Below, piece by piece: positions 52,167-61,587 of a stretch of DNA of 64,000 nucleotides. Positions within the stretch are counted from its first letter, which is position 1; every line of letters begins with the position of its first letter. Source of the stretch: JALNYB01 sp963676235 (GTDB lineage Archaea > Thermoplasmatota > Thermoplasmata > Methanomassiliicoccales > Methanomethylophilaceae). The stretch spans positions 806,001 to 870,000 of the forward strand of contig OY781044.1 in the NCBI GenBank assembly GCA_963676235.1. Direction: 5' to 3'. A program made the translations under genes and the position numbers. Below the pieces are notes generated by a model. The model did not search any database. It was given only the letters and a program-made list of their open reading frames with translations, and was not told the origin of the DNA.

Positions 52167-53339
52167 ATGGTTTACAGCAGTATTCTTGATTGGATTCATT
52201 TCCCAGACGTAATGTCGAACATGTATTACCCGTTCGATGTGTACAATCTGCCGTATGATATCTCATACAAGTTATGGGAATTATTAGGTGGAACAATAGC
52301 ATGGTTGATCAATCTTCTTTTACCAGGAAACCCTGTTTCTACATGGTTGATTTGTGATGAAGTAGTGAATATGTTCGCATTGATCATTTTCATGATCGTC
52401 ATATTCCTTGTCGTTTTCATAGCTACTCTGATTTCCTTATGGGAAGAACGTAAAGTTCTGGGTAGATTGATGGACAGAAGAGGAACCATGATCGGTATGA
52501 AGGGATTCCTCCAGTGTGTCGCTGATGGTCTCAAGACCTTCATGAAAGAGAACACAATGCCGAAGAAAGTCGACAAGATGACCTACATGTGGACATTGTC
52601 TCTCGTTATTGGGACATCTGTTCTTATCGCATGTATGATCCCTCTGTCGCAGAGATGGTTCGTTGTTGATTACAGCACCGGACTTCTAATCATCATGGCA
52701 TTGTTCGCACTGGCACCATTCTTCATATTGGTTTCAGGTTGGGGACAGAACAATAAATATTCACTTATCGGTGGAATGAGGGCGGCAGAGTTGATGATCT
52801 CGTATGAGGTCCCAATACTCATCATGATAGCTACAACAGCTCTTATGGCAGGTAGTTTCAACATCGGTGACATCGTAAACGCTCAGTTCAATTCTACTTG
52901 GTATTTCATTCCCCAGATTGTCGGTTTCATCACCTTCTTCTTCTGTGCTACAGCAGAGTCAGAACGTACTCCGTTTGACATTGCAGAAGCAGAAGCAGAA
53001 TTGGTTGAAGGCTGGCAGACGGAGTATGCAGGAATGAAATGGGGACTCATCATGTTAGGTGACTATTTCAGAGGTTACGTCGCATGTGCAATGATAACTA
53101 TCATGTACCTCGGCGGATGGCTTCTCCCATGGGATCCGTTACAGATCAATACATATCTTCCTGAGCTAACATTCCTCATAAAGACCTGGATTGTGTTCTT
53201 CATGATGATAATATTAAGAGGAGCAATCGCAAGGGTAAGGCCGGATCAGATCCTGAACATCGGATGGAAAGTATTCATGCCGTTGTCTGTCATCAATCTG
53301 GCAATTGTTCTTATGCTTAAGATCGGAGGTGTTTACTGA
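52167..53339 (+). CDS. fpoH: Fpo-like complex membrane subunit FpoH (NuoH type)
   Basis: A 390-residue membrane subunit with about eight transmembrane helices, linking the peripheral arm to the pumps. Cytoplasmic loop ALISLWEERKVLGRLMDRRG and the acidic AESERTPFDIAEAEAELVEG motif are NuoH hallmarks. Start ATG 52167 sits behind AGGTGATACT. Shares one base with fpoI. Confidence 0.94.
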   Translation: MVYSSILDWIHFPDVMSNMYYPFDVYNLPYDISYKLWELLGGTIAWLINLLLPGNPVSTWLICDEVVNMFALIIFMIVIFLVVFIATLISLWEERKVLGRLMDRRGTMIGMKGFLQCVADGLKTFMKENTMPKKVDKMTYMWTLSLVIGTSVLIACMIPLSQRWFVVDYSTGLLIIMALFALAPFFILVSGWGQNNKYSLIGGMRAAELMISYEVPILIMIATTALMAGSFNIGDIVNAQFNSTWYFIPQIVGFITFFFCATAESERTPFDIAEAEAELVEGWQTEYAGMKWGLIMLGDYFRGYVACAMITIMYLGGWLLPWDPLQINTYLPELTFLIKTWIVFFMMIILRGAIARVRPDQILNIGWKVFMPLSVINLAIVLMLKIGGVY

Positions 53340-54088
53340 TGGTTATGGAATTCTTGAAGAAATATCCTTACGATGAGAACATACCGAGAAGAACACTTTG
53401 GATTATGAAGCCCTTCGTGGTCGTTTCTAAACTGTTCGTCAAAGCGGTCATTCACAGGGATGTAGCTATACTGTATCCTTATGAGGATCTGTGGATGCCG
53501 GACAATTATCGTGGACGTCCTGGACTCAGGTTTGATAAGTGTATCTCGTGCGGTATCTGCGTTAGGATGTGTCCTACATCGTGCATTGAACTTGTTGAAG
53601 TTCTAGACGATGCGGGAAATACAGTAAAAAGGCCGCAGATCAACCTTGGAAGATGTGCATTCTGTGGTTATTGCGCAGAGTACTGTCCTGTCGATGCTAT
53701 GACCGTCACTCCTGAAAAGGAATTGGCTGAATACACGAGAGAGGATCTAATTTACGGTCCACGCAGGCTTGCCTGTGACAAGATCAATAAGAACATGGAG
53801 GTTCACCTCGAAGAGACCCTCATGTCTGATATCAAGAACGGAAACTCTGAAAGGCGCGTAAACGCGTTCATGATAGATAGGCCGATTCTTGACTCGTCTA
53901 AGTGCATCAGTTGCAAAAAGTGTGAAAAAGTATGTCCTGTAAAGGCCATCAAAATGATCGAGCACGGAGTCAATGCAAAAGGCAGGCCGATTCTTTGGCC
54001 TGAAATTAACAAAGACACATGTGTTTGTTGTCATAACTGCGTGGATGACTGTCCTAAATCAGCTCTCCACATGGATGAGGTGCTATAA
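53339..54088 (+). CDS. fpoI: Four-cluster FpoI (NuoI type with extra ferredoxin domain)
   Basis: A 249-residue iron-sulfur subunit, much longer than a typical two-cluster FpoI/NuoI of about 140-180. The first half holds the usual two [4Fe-4S] sites (Cys 68/71/74/78 and 106/109/112/116). A spacer with basic and acidic stretches leads to a second ferredoxin-like domain with two more sites (Cys 189/192/195/199 and 228/231/234/238). As no FpoF is encoded, the added domain may be the docking or wiring site for ferredoxin or HdrD. That role is inference. Confidence 0.9.
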   Translation: MVMEFLKKYPYDENIPRRTLWIMKPFVVVSKLFVKAVIHRDVAILYPYEDLWMPDNYRGRPGLRFDKCISCGICVRMCPTSCIELVEVLDDAGNTVKRPQINLGRCAFCGYCAEYCPVDAMTVTPEKELAEYTREDLIYGPRRLACDKINKNMEVHLEETLMSDIKNGNSERRVNAFMIDRPILDSSKCISCKKCEKVCPVKAIKMIEHGVNAKGRPILWPEINKDTCVCCHNCVDDCPKSALHMDEVL

Positions 54089-54414
54089 TGCAATTCTTAA
54101 ATGATATTTGGAATGGATTCTGTTCCGTAGTGCAGTACCTCTGGGATAACGCAGATCTCCTGGCATTCGTTATATTAGCTGGCATTGCAATTGCTGCCGC
54201 TATTTACGTTGTAAGTGTCAAAGAGGTCATTCACAGTGCGTTCTACCTCGCGTTGGTATTTGTCTGCGTTGCAGTCACTTACTTCTTCCTCGAGGCTGAA
54301 TTCATAGGTGTTATCCAAATGCTCGTATACGTCGGTGCTATCACGATCTTGTTCGCGTTTAGCATTATGCTCACGAGAAGGTACATTCAGAAAAGTGGAG
54401 ATGATTCCTTATGA
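54088..54414 (+). CDS. fpoJ: Fpo-like complex membrane subunit FpoJ, N-terminal part
   Basis: A 108-residue protein corresponding to the first three transmembrane segments of NuoJ, with FLEAEFIGVIQMLVYVGAIT as the diagnostic stretch. The next gene supplies the remaining helices, so NuoJ is split in two as also seen in other methanogens. Overlaps it by 4 bases. Confidence 0.9.
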   Translation: MQFLNDIWNGFCSVVQYLWDNADLLAFVILAGIAIAAAIYVVSVKEVIHSAFYLALVFVCVAVTYFFLEAEFIGVIQMLVYVGAITILFAFSIMLTRRYIQKSGDDSL

Positions 54415-54707
54415 CCAGCAAGAAAGTCATAATTGGTGCAGTTGTAGCAGCTTTGCTACTGGTAGTTTGCGTTTCAGCGATATTCGCGACGAACTGGGAC
54501 AACTATACAACATATGATACCCCACAGGAGATCCCCTTCACAGAGGTTGTGGACGATGAAGGTCATCTAGATGAGAGTTCCCTCAATTATGTTCTGTTCG
54601 AACAGTACGGTCCCCTTCTTTTGATAGTGGGTCTGCTTATGTTCGGTGCAATAATCGGCGGAGTATGTATAGCAAGAGAGGAGAGTGAACACGATGATAC
54701 CAATTGA
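54411..54707 (+). CDS. Fpo-like complex subunit FpoJ, C-terminal part
   Basis: A 98-residue protein with two transmembrane segments (about 5-26 and 65-87) and a polar, acidic loop between. The sequence LFEQYGPLLLIVGLLMFGAI recalls the C-terminal helices of NuoJ; with little else conserved the call rests partly on position between fpoJ and fpoK. Overlaps fpoK by 14 bases. Confidence 0.8.
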   Translation: MTSKKVIIGAVVAALLLVVCVSAIFATNWDNYTTYDTPQEIPFTEVVDDEGHLDESSLNYVLFEQYGPLLLIVGLLMFGAIIGGVCIAREESEHDDTN

Positions 54708-54996
54708 GTTCTTCCTCGCTTTTGCTGCGATACTATTCGCCATAGGAGCATACGGCGTAATGACAAAGAACAACACAATCATTGTTCTGATGTGCGTAGA
54801 GCTCATGCTCAATGCTGCGAACATTAATTTTGTGGCTTTTTCGGCATTCACCGGTGATGCAATGGGTCAAGTATTCGTTATAATGACGATCACAGTAGCT
54901 GCTGCAGAGGTTGCAGTAGGTATTGCTATCTTACTCAATGCATACAAACTCAAGAAAGCAACTGAGGTCGATGGTTTGGCTTCAATGAGGTGGTAA
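54694..54996 (+). CDS. fpoK: Fpo-like complex membrane subunit FpoK (NuoK type)
   Basis: A 100-residue three-helix antiporter-like subunit. The conserved membrane glutamates are in VLMCVELMLNAANINFVAFS and the last helix TVAAAEVAVGIAILL. ATG 54694 follows GAGGAGAGTGA; a GTG at 54685 is also in frame. Confidence 0.92.
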   Translation: MIPIEFFLAFAAILFAIGAYGVMTKNNTIIVLMCVELMLNAANINFVAFSAFTGDAMGQVFVIMTITVAAAEVAVGIAILLNAYKLKKATEVDGLASMRW

Positions 54997-54998
54997 GT

Positions 54999-57041
54999 TT
55001 GTTCATAGAATATACTTGGTTAATTCCAGTGATACCGCTTCTTTGTTTCTTGATTGTCGGTTTCCTTGGTAACAAAACGCCACAGGGTGGCGGATATATT
55101 GCGATAACAGGAGCTGCTATCGCTACTGTACTTGCAGTTCTCGTTTCGTGCGAGTTCTGGACTTCCGCTGCATATTCAGACGTTGGATATGTGACGCAGC
55201 AGATTACATGGTTCACCTTACCTGGTGGATTTACTCTTCACTTCGGATACTATATCGACAGCTTAGCGTGTCTTACGATGCTGTTCGCATCGTTTATCGC
55301 GATGCTGATCTTCATTTATTCGCTTGGATACATGCACGATGAGGGTGTCAGGAAGAGAAGATATTTCGGAGAGGTTTCCTTATTCCTCACAGGAATGTTA
55401 GGATTGGCCGTATCTAGTAATTTCTTAGAGATGTTCATCTTTTGGGAGATTATGGGACTCTGTTCCTACCTCCTTATCGGATTCTGGTCATTCAACCACC
55501 CCGATGGAGATGCCGCTTCAGAAAATGCAGCCTCTGCAGCAAAGAAAGCATTCTTGGTCACAAGACTGGGAGATGTTTGTCTGATGGCAGGTTTGTTCGT
55601 TCTATTGTTTGCATTCAAGACATTGGATTACGCAGACATGTTCACAGAAGAGGCATTAGCCGCTGTTGATCCGAACATGATCATTCTCGGAAGCCTTCTG
55701 ATATTCGGCGGTGTGATTGGAAAATCTGCACAGTTCCCTCTATTGGATTGGTTGCCCGATGCGATGGCAGGCCCTACAACGGTATCTGCTTTAATTCATG
55801 CAGCTACAATGGTCAAAGCTGGTGTCTATCTCACAGCTAGGTGTTTCCCTCTGTTCACACAGTGTTCATGGATATTGCTCTGGGTTGCGATTATAGGAGG
55901 AGTCACAGCATTCTTCGCAGCAACGATGGCTCTCAACAATATGAATATCAAAAAGGTCTTGGCTTATTCCACACTTTCACAGTTAGGATATATGTTCTTG
56001 GCTCTGGGTGCAGGCGGATACATGATTGCTCTCGGTCTTGAGCAAGGTAACGAAGCTCTTATCGTGGCTGGATCAGCAGGATATACAGCAGGATTACTTC
56101 ACATGGTCAATCACGCTTTCTTCAAAGCATTGCTTTTCCTCGGTTCAGGTTCGGTCATTCATTCATGCGGTACAGAGGATATGCGTAAAATGGGAGGACT
56201 CGGAAAGAAGATGAAGATAACATCGATAACAATGCTTATCGGTTCTTTGTCGATTTCAGGATTCCCGTTCTTCGCAGGATTCTGGTCAAAGGATCTTATT
56301 ATCGAGAGTGTTATGCATGCATCGGACTTTGGAGAACAGACTCTGTTCCTAATATTGTGGTTCCTTGCTATAGTGACAGCATTCATGACGGCATTCTATA
56401 TGTTCCGTATGTGGTTTATGACTTTCCAGGGAGTGGAGGGTGTCAATGCTCATCATACTCACGGGGAGTCACCCAGATCGATGGTTGTACCTCTCTGTAT
56501 CCTGTCAATCTTTGCAGCGGGACTCGGTTTCGTAATATTATTCGGATTCGATAATTTGATCTCGATCGGAGAGAATGCTGCAGGTAACCTTCAGGTTGGA
56601 AGCGGCGAAGGAAAAGGATTCGAGTATATCACAGAGATATTCGGAAACGTATACACGTGGATGACAATCGTGCTTGTATTGATGGCAATGGGTATTGCAT
56701 ATCTTATGTACAGCAAGAAGACCATGAACCCAGGTCAGTTCAACAAGAACGGAGAGTCCCGTCTTTACCACGCACTCACTATGAGATGGTGGTTCCCGCA
56801 GCTCTACGATCAGATTGCCTGGAAATTAGGATATGGTGTCGCACGCGGTGTTGACTTCGTTGATAAAAACGTTATCGATGGAACTGTCAATGGAATTTCG
56901 AATGCAGTGATTGGCGGTGGAGAGATCCTCAGTAAAGCTCAGACAGGAAATGTACATTCGTACACAACAGTTGTCTTCGGTGGAGTTGTGGTATTCTTCT
57001 GTGTCATTCTCGGCATATTCTGGTACATGGGAGGCCTGTAA
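54999..57041 (+). CDS. fpoL: Fpo-like complex pump subunit FpoL (NuoL type)
   Basis: A 680-residue antiporter-like subunit with about 16 transmembrane segments, likely including the long lateral helix. Typical Proton_antipo_M stretches are SNFLEMFIFWEIMGLCSYLL, LLDWLPDAMAGPTTVSALIH, MALNNMNIKKVLAYSTLSQL and HMVNHAFFKALLFLGSGSVI. TTG 54999 is preferred since GAGGTGG is 5-6 bases upstream; GTG 54990 would overlap fpoK. Confidence 0.93.
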   Translation: MFIEYTWLIPVIPLLCFLIVGFLGNKTPQGGGYIAITGAAIATVLAVLVSCEFWTSAAYSDVGYVTQQITWFTLPGGFTLHFGYYIDSLACLTMLFASFIAMLIFIYSLGYMHDEGVRKRRYFGEVSLFLTGMLGLAVSSNFLEMFIFWEIMGLCSYLLIGFWSFNHPDGDAASENAASAAKKAFLVTRLGDVCLMAGLFVLLFAFKTLDYADMFTEEALAAVDPNMIILGSLLIFGGVIGKSAQFPLLDWLPDAMAGPTTVSALIHAATMVKAGVYLTARCFPLFTQCSWILLWVAIIGGVTAFFAATMALNNMNIKKVLAYSTLSQLGYMFLALGAGGYMIALGLEQGNEALIVAGSAGYTAGLLHMVNHAFFKALLFLGSGSVIHSCGTEDMRKMGGLGKKMKITSITMLIGSLSISGFPFFAGFWSKDLIIESVMHASDFGEQTLFLILWFLAIVTAFMTAFYMFRMWFMTFQGVEGVNAHHTHGESPRSMVVPLCILSIFAAGLGFVILFGFDNLISIGENAAGNLQVGSGEGKGFEYITEIFGNVYTWMTIVLVLMAMGIAYLMYSKKTMNPGQFNKNGESRLYHALTMRWWFPQLYDQIAWKLGYGVARGVDFVDKNVIDGTVNGISNAVIGGGEILSKAQTGNVHSYTTVVFGGVVVFFCVILGIFWYMGGL

Positions 57042-57042
57042 A

Positions 57043-58554
57043 ATGTTTGATTTACCGGAGATCCCATATCTCCTTACACTATTGGTCGTATTACCGTTGA
57101 TCGGTGCAATTATAACACTATTCATGGGAAACGAAAGAGCAAAATACGCAAAATATACCGCAGCAACAATGTCTGGTATCACACTGATCCTGACATTCTT
57201 CCTGCTTCTGGCCAAGAACCTTTCAGTCTATAGTGAAAACTACGCGTGGATCGAGTCTGCAGGTCTTAAGATGTCATATATTCTTCAGATCGATGGGCTC
57301 AGCATACTGATGGTCTTCCTTACAGCACTTTTAGTGTTTTTGGTCACGATCTTCTCGTCTCACCAAGAAGATAAGCCCAATTACTTCTTCGCATTGCTTT
57401 TAGCAATGGAAGTTGGTCTGATGGGTGTGTACATGTCAGCAGATTACTTCCTGTTCTACATAATGTGGGAAGTAACTTTGATCCCTATGTATTTCATGAT
57501 ATCATGGTTCGGAGGCCCGAGGAGACATTATGCAGCCATCAAGTTCTTCATATACACCCATGTAGCAAGCTTGGTAATGTTGATTGGTATCTTTGCCATC
57601 GCCATTCAGGCGGCAGCAGGCGGAGTTGTCGACTTCTCCTTTGCAGCTGTTGCAATCGGTGCATCGGCATTCTCGTCGACATTCCAGATATTCGTATTTG
57701 GTCTGCTTTTCTTCGGATTCGCAGTCAAAATGCCTATCGTACCGTTCCATACTTGGTTACCAGATGCTCATACAGAGGCACCTACAGCAGGTTCAGTATT
57801 GCTGGCAGCTGTTATGCTTAAGATGGGTTCATATGGTATCATAAGAGTTTGTCTTGAAGTGCTCCCGGATGGAGCTGTTTGGTGGCAGCCTGCAATGGTC
57901 GTTATTGCAATCGTTGCGATTCTATATGGTGCGTATGCTTGTATTGCCCAGAAGGATCTCAAGAAAATGGTTGCATTCTCGTCCATTAGCCATATGGGTA
58001 TGGTATTGCTCGGAATTGCGTGTCTTTCAGAGGTCGGTATTGAATTTGCAATTTTCCTGATGTTCGCACACGGGCTCATCACAGCAGTATTGTTCATGAC
58101 TTGTGGACTTGCACACGATCTGTTCGAGACAAGGGAGATTCCCCTTTTGGGAGGTCTTGCAGGAAAGGTCCCGATATATGCAGCATTCATGATGTTCGGT
58201 TTCATGGCATCACTCGGATTACCAGGTCTAGTAGGATTCTGGGGAGAGTTTGGTATCATATTCGCGTTCTACCAGTATTCATTCTCAATCAATATGATCT
58301 GGTTGATAATCTTCTGTTTGATGTCACTCATGCTGACCGCAGGTTATTATCTGTGGGCGATGCAGAGATCATTGTTTGGAAAGCTTACCGATAAGATTGA
58401 AACGGCGCACCTGAGGGATGTCAACAAGTCAGAGGCATTCGCACTCGTTATTGTATGTGGACTAATTGCATTGTTCGGTTTATGGCCGGACCTGGCATTA
58501 GGTTACATAAGCGATTATACATCAAGCCTTGTAACTCTTGGAGTGGTGATCTGA
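57043..58554 (+). CDS. fpoM: Fpo-like complex pump subunit FpoM (NuoM type)
   Basis: A 503-residue antiporter-like subunit with about 14 transmembrane segments. YFLFYIMWEVTLIPMYFMIS (conserved membrane Glu), VPFHTWLPDAHTEAPTAGSV and AQKDLKKMVAFSSISHMGMV identify NuoM. Starts one base after fpoL; a longer in-frame upstream start lies inside fpoL. Confidence 0.94.
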   Translation: MFDLPEIPYLLTLLVVLPLIGAIITLFMGNERAKYAKYTAATMSGITLILTFFLLLAKNLSVYSENYAWIESAGLKMSYILQIDGLSILMVFLTALLVFLVTIFSSHQEDKPNYFFALLLAMEVGLMGVYMSADYFLFYIMWEVTLIPMYFMISWFGGPRRHYAAIKFFIYTHVASLVMLIGIFAIAIQAAAGGVVDFSFAAVAIGASAFSSTFQIFVFGLLFFGFAVKMPIVPFHTWLPDAHTEAPTAGSVLLAAVMLKMGSYGIIRVCLEVLPDGAVWWQPAMVVIAIVAILYGAYACIAQKDLKKMVAFSSISHMGMVLLGIACLSEVGIEFAIFLMFAHGLITAVLFMTCGLAHDLFETREIPLLGGLAGKVPIYAAFMMFGFMASLGLPGLVGFWGEFGIIFAFYQYSFSINMIWLIIFCLMSLMLTAGYYLWAMQRSLFGKLTDKIETAHLRDVNKSEAFALVIVCGLIALFGLWPDLALGYISDYTSSLVTLGVVI

Positions 58555-58555
58555 A

Positions 58556-60052
58556 ATGAATATTGATCCAACTATAATCAGTAATATTTTCGGAGATTTC
58601 ACTCCGATAGCGCCGATGATCATCATGATCCTCGGAGCACTCATAATGCCTGCCATATATCTTTCTTCAAAGAGAAGGAATTTGGTCACAGGTGCAATGT
58701 TGGCGGTCATTATCATTTCGATAATAATCAACTTCGTTCTCCTCGTGGGCGAATATACCGGAACATATGCGGAATTGTTCACTTATGATGCCTTTTCGGG
58801 CCTCATGATCCTGCTCTTCCAGACAGTTGTGTTCTTGGTAGCTTTGGTATCCGCGGCAAGCACAGAGACCACAAGGTTGTACTACGGCGCATACAGTTCG
58901 TTGCTTTTAGCAGCAACGACCGGTATGATGTTCGTTGCAACAGCCAGTGATCTTCTGACGATCTTCCTCGGTGTGGAACTCGTAAGTATCTCTTCATATG
59001 CACTTGTTGCAATGAAGAGGAATGATCCGAGGGCAGCAGAAGCAGCAGTGAAATACGTCATCATCGGTGGAATATCCACGGCACTTACCATTTATGGTAT
59101 CTCAATGCTGTATGGTGTTACCGGTACGACCAATATCGCTGATATTGCAACAGTTCTGTCAACTGATGGATTCTCATGGGCATTCGGCATCGCAATGATC
59201 ACGATCATCGCAGGTTACGGTTTCAAGATCGCAGCTGTTCCGTTCCATATGTGGGCACCTGATGTTTATGAAGGGGCGGCAACTCCAGTGTCTCTTTTCC
59301 TGGCAACAGGATCGAAGAAGATGGGGCTTGTTGTGTTCTTCAAGATCTTCTTGGTGCTCTTTGTGGCAGGATCGGCAGTCGCGTCATTTGCAACTGTAGA
59401 GATGCAATATGTATTCGCGATCATCGCAGCTATCACAATGACGGTCGGTAATGTCGTCGCTATCGCTCAGCCCAACATCAAGAGGATGCTGGCATATTCG
59501 AGTATCGCGCAGGCAGGTTACATACTAATTGTTATGGCAGTCATGAGCGAGTATGCACTCACCGGTGGTCTGTTCCATATGTTCACACATGTGTTCATGA
59601 AAGGTGGAGCATTCCTTATCGTAGGTGCACTCATATCTGTTGGTATCGGAGAGAAGATCTCGGATTACAGAGGCCTCGCGAAGAGGGCTCCGTTCGTTGC
59701 ATTCGCAATGCTTCTGTTCTTATTCTCACTCGCAGGTATACCGCCTCTTGCAGGATTTACTTCAAAGTTCATTCTGTTCTCATCGGCGATATACGGCGAC
59801 GGCGGAGTAATGACACAGTGGATCTGGTTAGCATTCATAGCCATTCTTAACTCCGCAATCTCCCTGTATTATTATGCAAGGGTCGTAAAGGCCATGTATA
59901 TCGAGAAGGGCGAAACGACAGAGAAGATTAAGATCCCGAACGCATTTGCAGTTGCAATCGCAATATGTGTGGTTTTCGTTATCGTACTCGGTATCTACCC
60001 ACAGCTCATCTTGGACTTCTGTTCAAACGCAGCTGCAGCATTGTTTGCTTAA
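58556..60052 (+). CDS. fpoN: Fpo-like complex pump subunit FpoN (NuoN type)
   Basis: A 498-residue antiporter-like subunit. FLGVELVSISSYALVAMKRN, VPFHMWAPDVYEGAATPVSL and AQPNIKRMLAYSSIAQAGYI are NuoN marks. Last gene of the operon, closed by a terminator 14 bases on. No fpoO or fpoF follows. Confidence 0.94.
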   Translation: MNIDPTIISNIFGDFTPIAPMIIMILGALIMPAIYLSSKRRNLVTGAMLAVIIISIIINFVLLVGEYTGTYAELFTYDAFSGLMILLFQTVVFLVALVSAASTETTRLYYGAYSSLLLAATTGMMFVATASDLLTIFLGVELVSISSYALVAMKRNDPRAAEAAVKYVIIGGISTALTIYGISMLYGVTGTTNIADIATVLSTDGFSWAFGIAMITIIAGYGFKIAAVPFHMWAPDVYEGAATPVSLFLATGSKKMGLVVFFKIFLVLFVAGSAVASFATVEMQYVFAIIAAITMTVGNVVAIAQPNIKRMLAYSSIAQAGYILIVMAVMSEYALTGGLFHMFTHVFMKGGAFLIVGALISVGIGEKISDYRGLAKRAPFVAFAMLLFLFSLAGIPPLAGFTSKFILFSSAIYGDGGVMTQWIWLAFIAILNSAISLYYYARVVKAMYIEKGETTEKIKIPNAFAVAIAICVVFVIVLGIYPQLILDFCSNAAAALFA

Positions 60053-60616
60053 ACTCAATAAAAACAGGGCCTTTGGCCCTTTTCCTTTTTAATATCTCAT
60101 CATCGATGGTTTATTCCAGTCTGAAAAAACAGATTCGAAATTAATGCTGGGTATGTATCCATATAGAATATGATGAAATTCATCCAGATATGATCATTGA
60201 TATCTCAGGATTGATGATTTTGGTGTTTTAAATTCAACTGGTGGCAGAGATACATACAATATTGCAGAAGTAAGTCGTTTATTCGAGTCGGATTTTGGTA
60301 CGCATTTATAATCGTAATCATAGTCGATATTTGTTAATTTAATATCTATTTGATGTAGTATTACATAATGATTCAGTTCAGGGAAATCACACTCACCTTC
60401 TAAATTCTTTTATTTCAATTCATAACTCAGTGTGGTCGATAGCTTTTATTATGATGTATGGTGATTTGAAATGTATTAATTTAGAGGAAATTCTATTAAA
60501 AATGTATTTTAATTTCATATAAATCAGATGTGTGACAATTTATCGTGTCTGGATTATACTCATGTCTGAAAAAAAATGAGAATAAATATTAAGTAGAATC
60601 TAAACATCCCACTGCT
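60053..60616. other. Gene-free AT-rich region between fpoN and the prenyl synthase
   Basis: About 560 bases. The left end is the fpoN terminator. The rest is AT-rich, with no open frame of note on either strand, no tRNA cloverleaf and no repeats that I can see. A promoter for the prenyl synthase gene is likely near 60583-60595 (AATAAATATTAAG). Confidence 0.6.
60066..60090 (+). terminator. Terminator of the Fpo operon
   Basis: AGGGCC-TTT-GGCCCT stem followed by TTTCCTTTTTAAT, 14 bases after the fpoN stop. Confidence 0.7.
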
Positions 60617-61582
60617 ATGGATGAGCCATGGTATTCCTGCATCTCCAGAGAACTCGATGATGTCGAGACGTTAATGTGCGATACCATGAGGTCTGAAAAT
60701 TCTGAACTCACTGAGATGTGTAATTACGTCATTTCGGTTCACGGTAAGAGGATTAGACCGTCGATGTGTATTTTATCGTATTATGCATGTGGCGGTTCAA
60801 AACCTAAGAAGGCCATAGATGTAGGTTCTGCTTTGGAACTTATTCATAATGCTACTCTTATTCATGATGATATTAACGATGAGGGAGAGCTTAGAAGGGG
60901 AAGAAAGACCCTTTATAGAGAATATTCATTGGGAAAATCAATTGTCACGGGGGATTACATCTTCGCATTGGGATTCCGTCTTATAGGTTCAGCATCGCCT
61001 GATATCGTAGATTTTGTTGTAGACGCATCTGCATCAATGGGTGCCGGAGAGTTTAATCAGAAGGATTTCGAGCACAAGGGTTGTGTTTCAGAATCAGATT
61101 ATATGAAGATTATCGATGGTAAGACTGCTAAATTCATCGAATGTGCTGCGAAATCAGGTTCATTCTTAGCAGGTTCGGATACGGAAGTTGTAGATGCAAT
61201 GGGTCATTTTGCTCAAAGAGCCGGAATGGCGTTTCAGATAGTCGATGACACACTGGATGTCATCGGTAATGAGAGTGCAACGGGAAAGAACGTTGGAAAC
61301 GACATCCTTGAAGGAAAACCTACACTCCCTATAATTCTTGCAATGCAGGATCCGATATACGGAAAGGCAATAAGAGAGATATTCGAGAAGGAGAAACCTA
61401 CACCATCAGAAGTTATCGAAGCCCTGAAACTCATAAAGATGACCGATGCTGTTTCAAAATGTATCGATAAGGCAGAGAATATCGTCAACGATGCTGTTCG
61501 GTCTCTGGATGTAATTTCAGATTCGATCTACAAGACCGCTTTGATCAATATGGCATATTATTTTGTAAGCCGCGATAGGTGA
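60617..61582 (+). CDS. idsA: Geranylgeranyl/farnesyl diphosphate synthase
   Basis: A 321-residue trans-prenyltransferase making the C15/C20 precursors of archaeal lipids. The first Asp-rich motif is DDIND (84-88, after NATLIH), the second DDTLD in FQIVDDTLDVIGNESATGKN. The KRIRPSMCILSYYACGG segment binds IPP. It is coupled to a geranylgeranyl reductase gene 5 bases downstream, matching lipid synthesis. Confidence 0.93.
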   Translation: MDEPWYSCISRELDDVETLMCDTMRSENSELTEMCNYVISVHGKRIRPSMCILSYYACGGSKPKKAIDVGSALELIHNATLIHDDINDEGELRRGRKTLYREYSLGKSIVTGDYIFALGFRLIGSASPDIVDFVVDASASMGAGEFNQKDFEHKGCVSESDYMKIIDGKTAKFIECAAKSGSFLAGSDTEVVDAMGHFAQRAGMAFQIVDDTLDVIGNESATGKNVGNDILEGKPTLPIILAMQDPIYGKAIREIFEKEKPTPSEVIEALKLIKMTDAVSKCIDKAENIVNDAVRSLDVISDSIYKTALINMAYYFVSRDR

Positions 61583-61587
61583 TATTC

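Noticed and set aside
57768..58259. 163-residue minus-strand frame inside fpoM
   Set aside because: A shadow of the FpoM reading frame with Pro/Ser/Ile-rich low-information sequence.
60053..60616. Possible tRNA or hidden gene in the long intergenic stretch
   Set aside because: No cloverleaf signature (GTTCGA T-loop with acceptor pairing) and only short frames on both strands.
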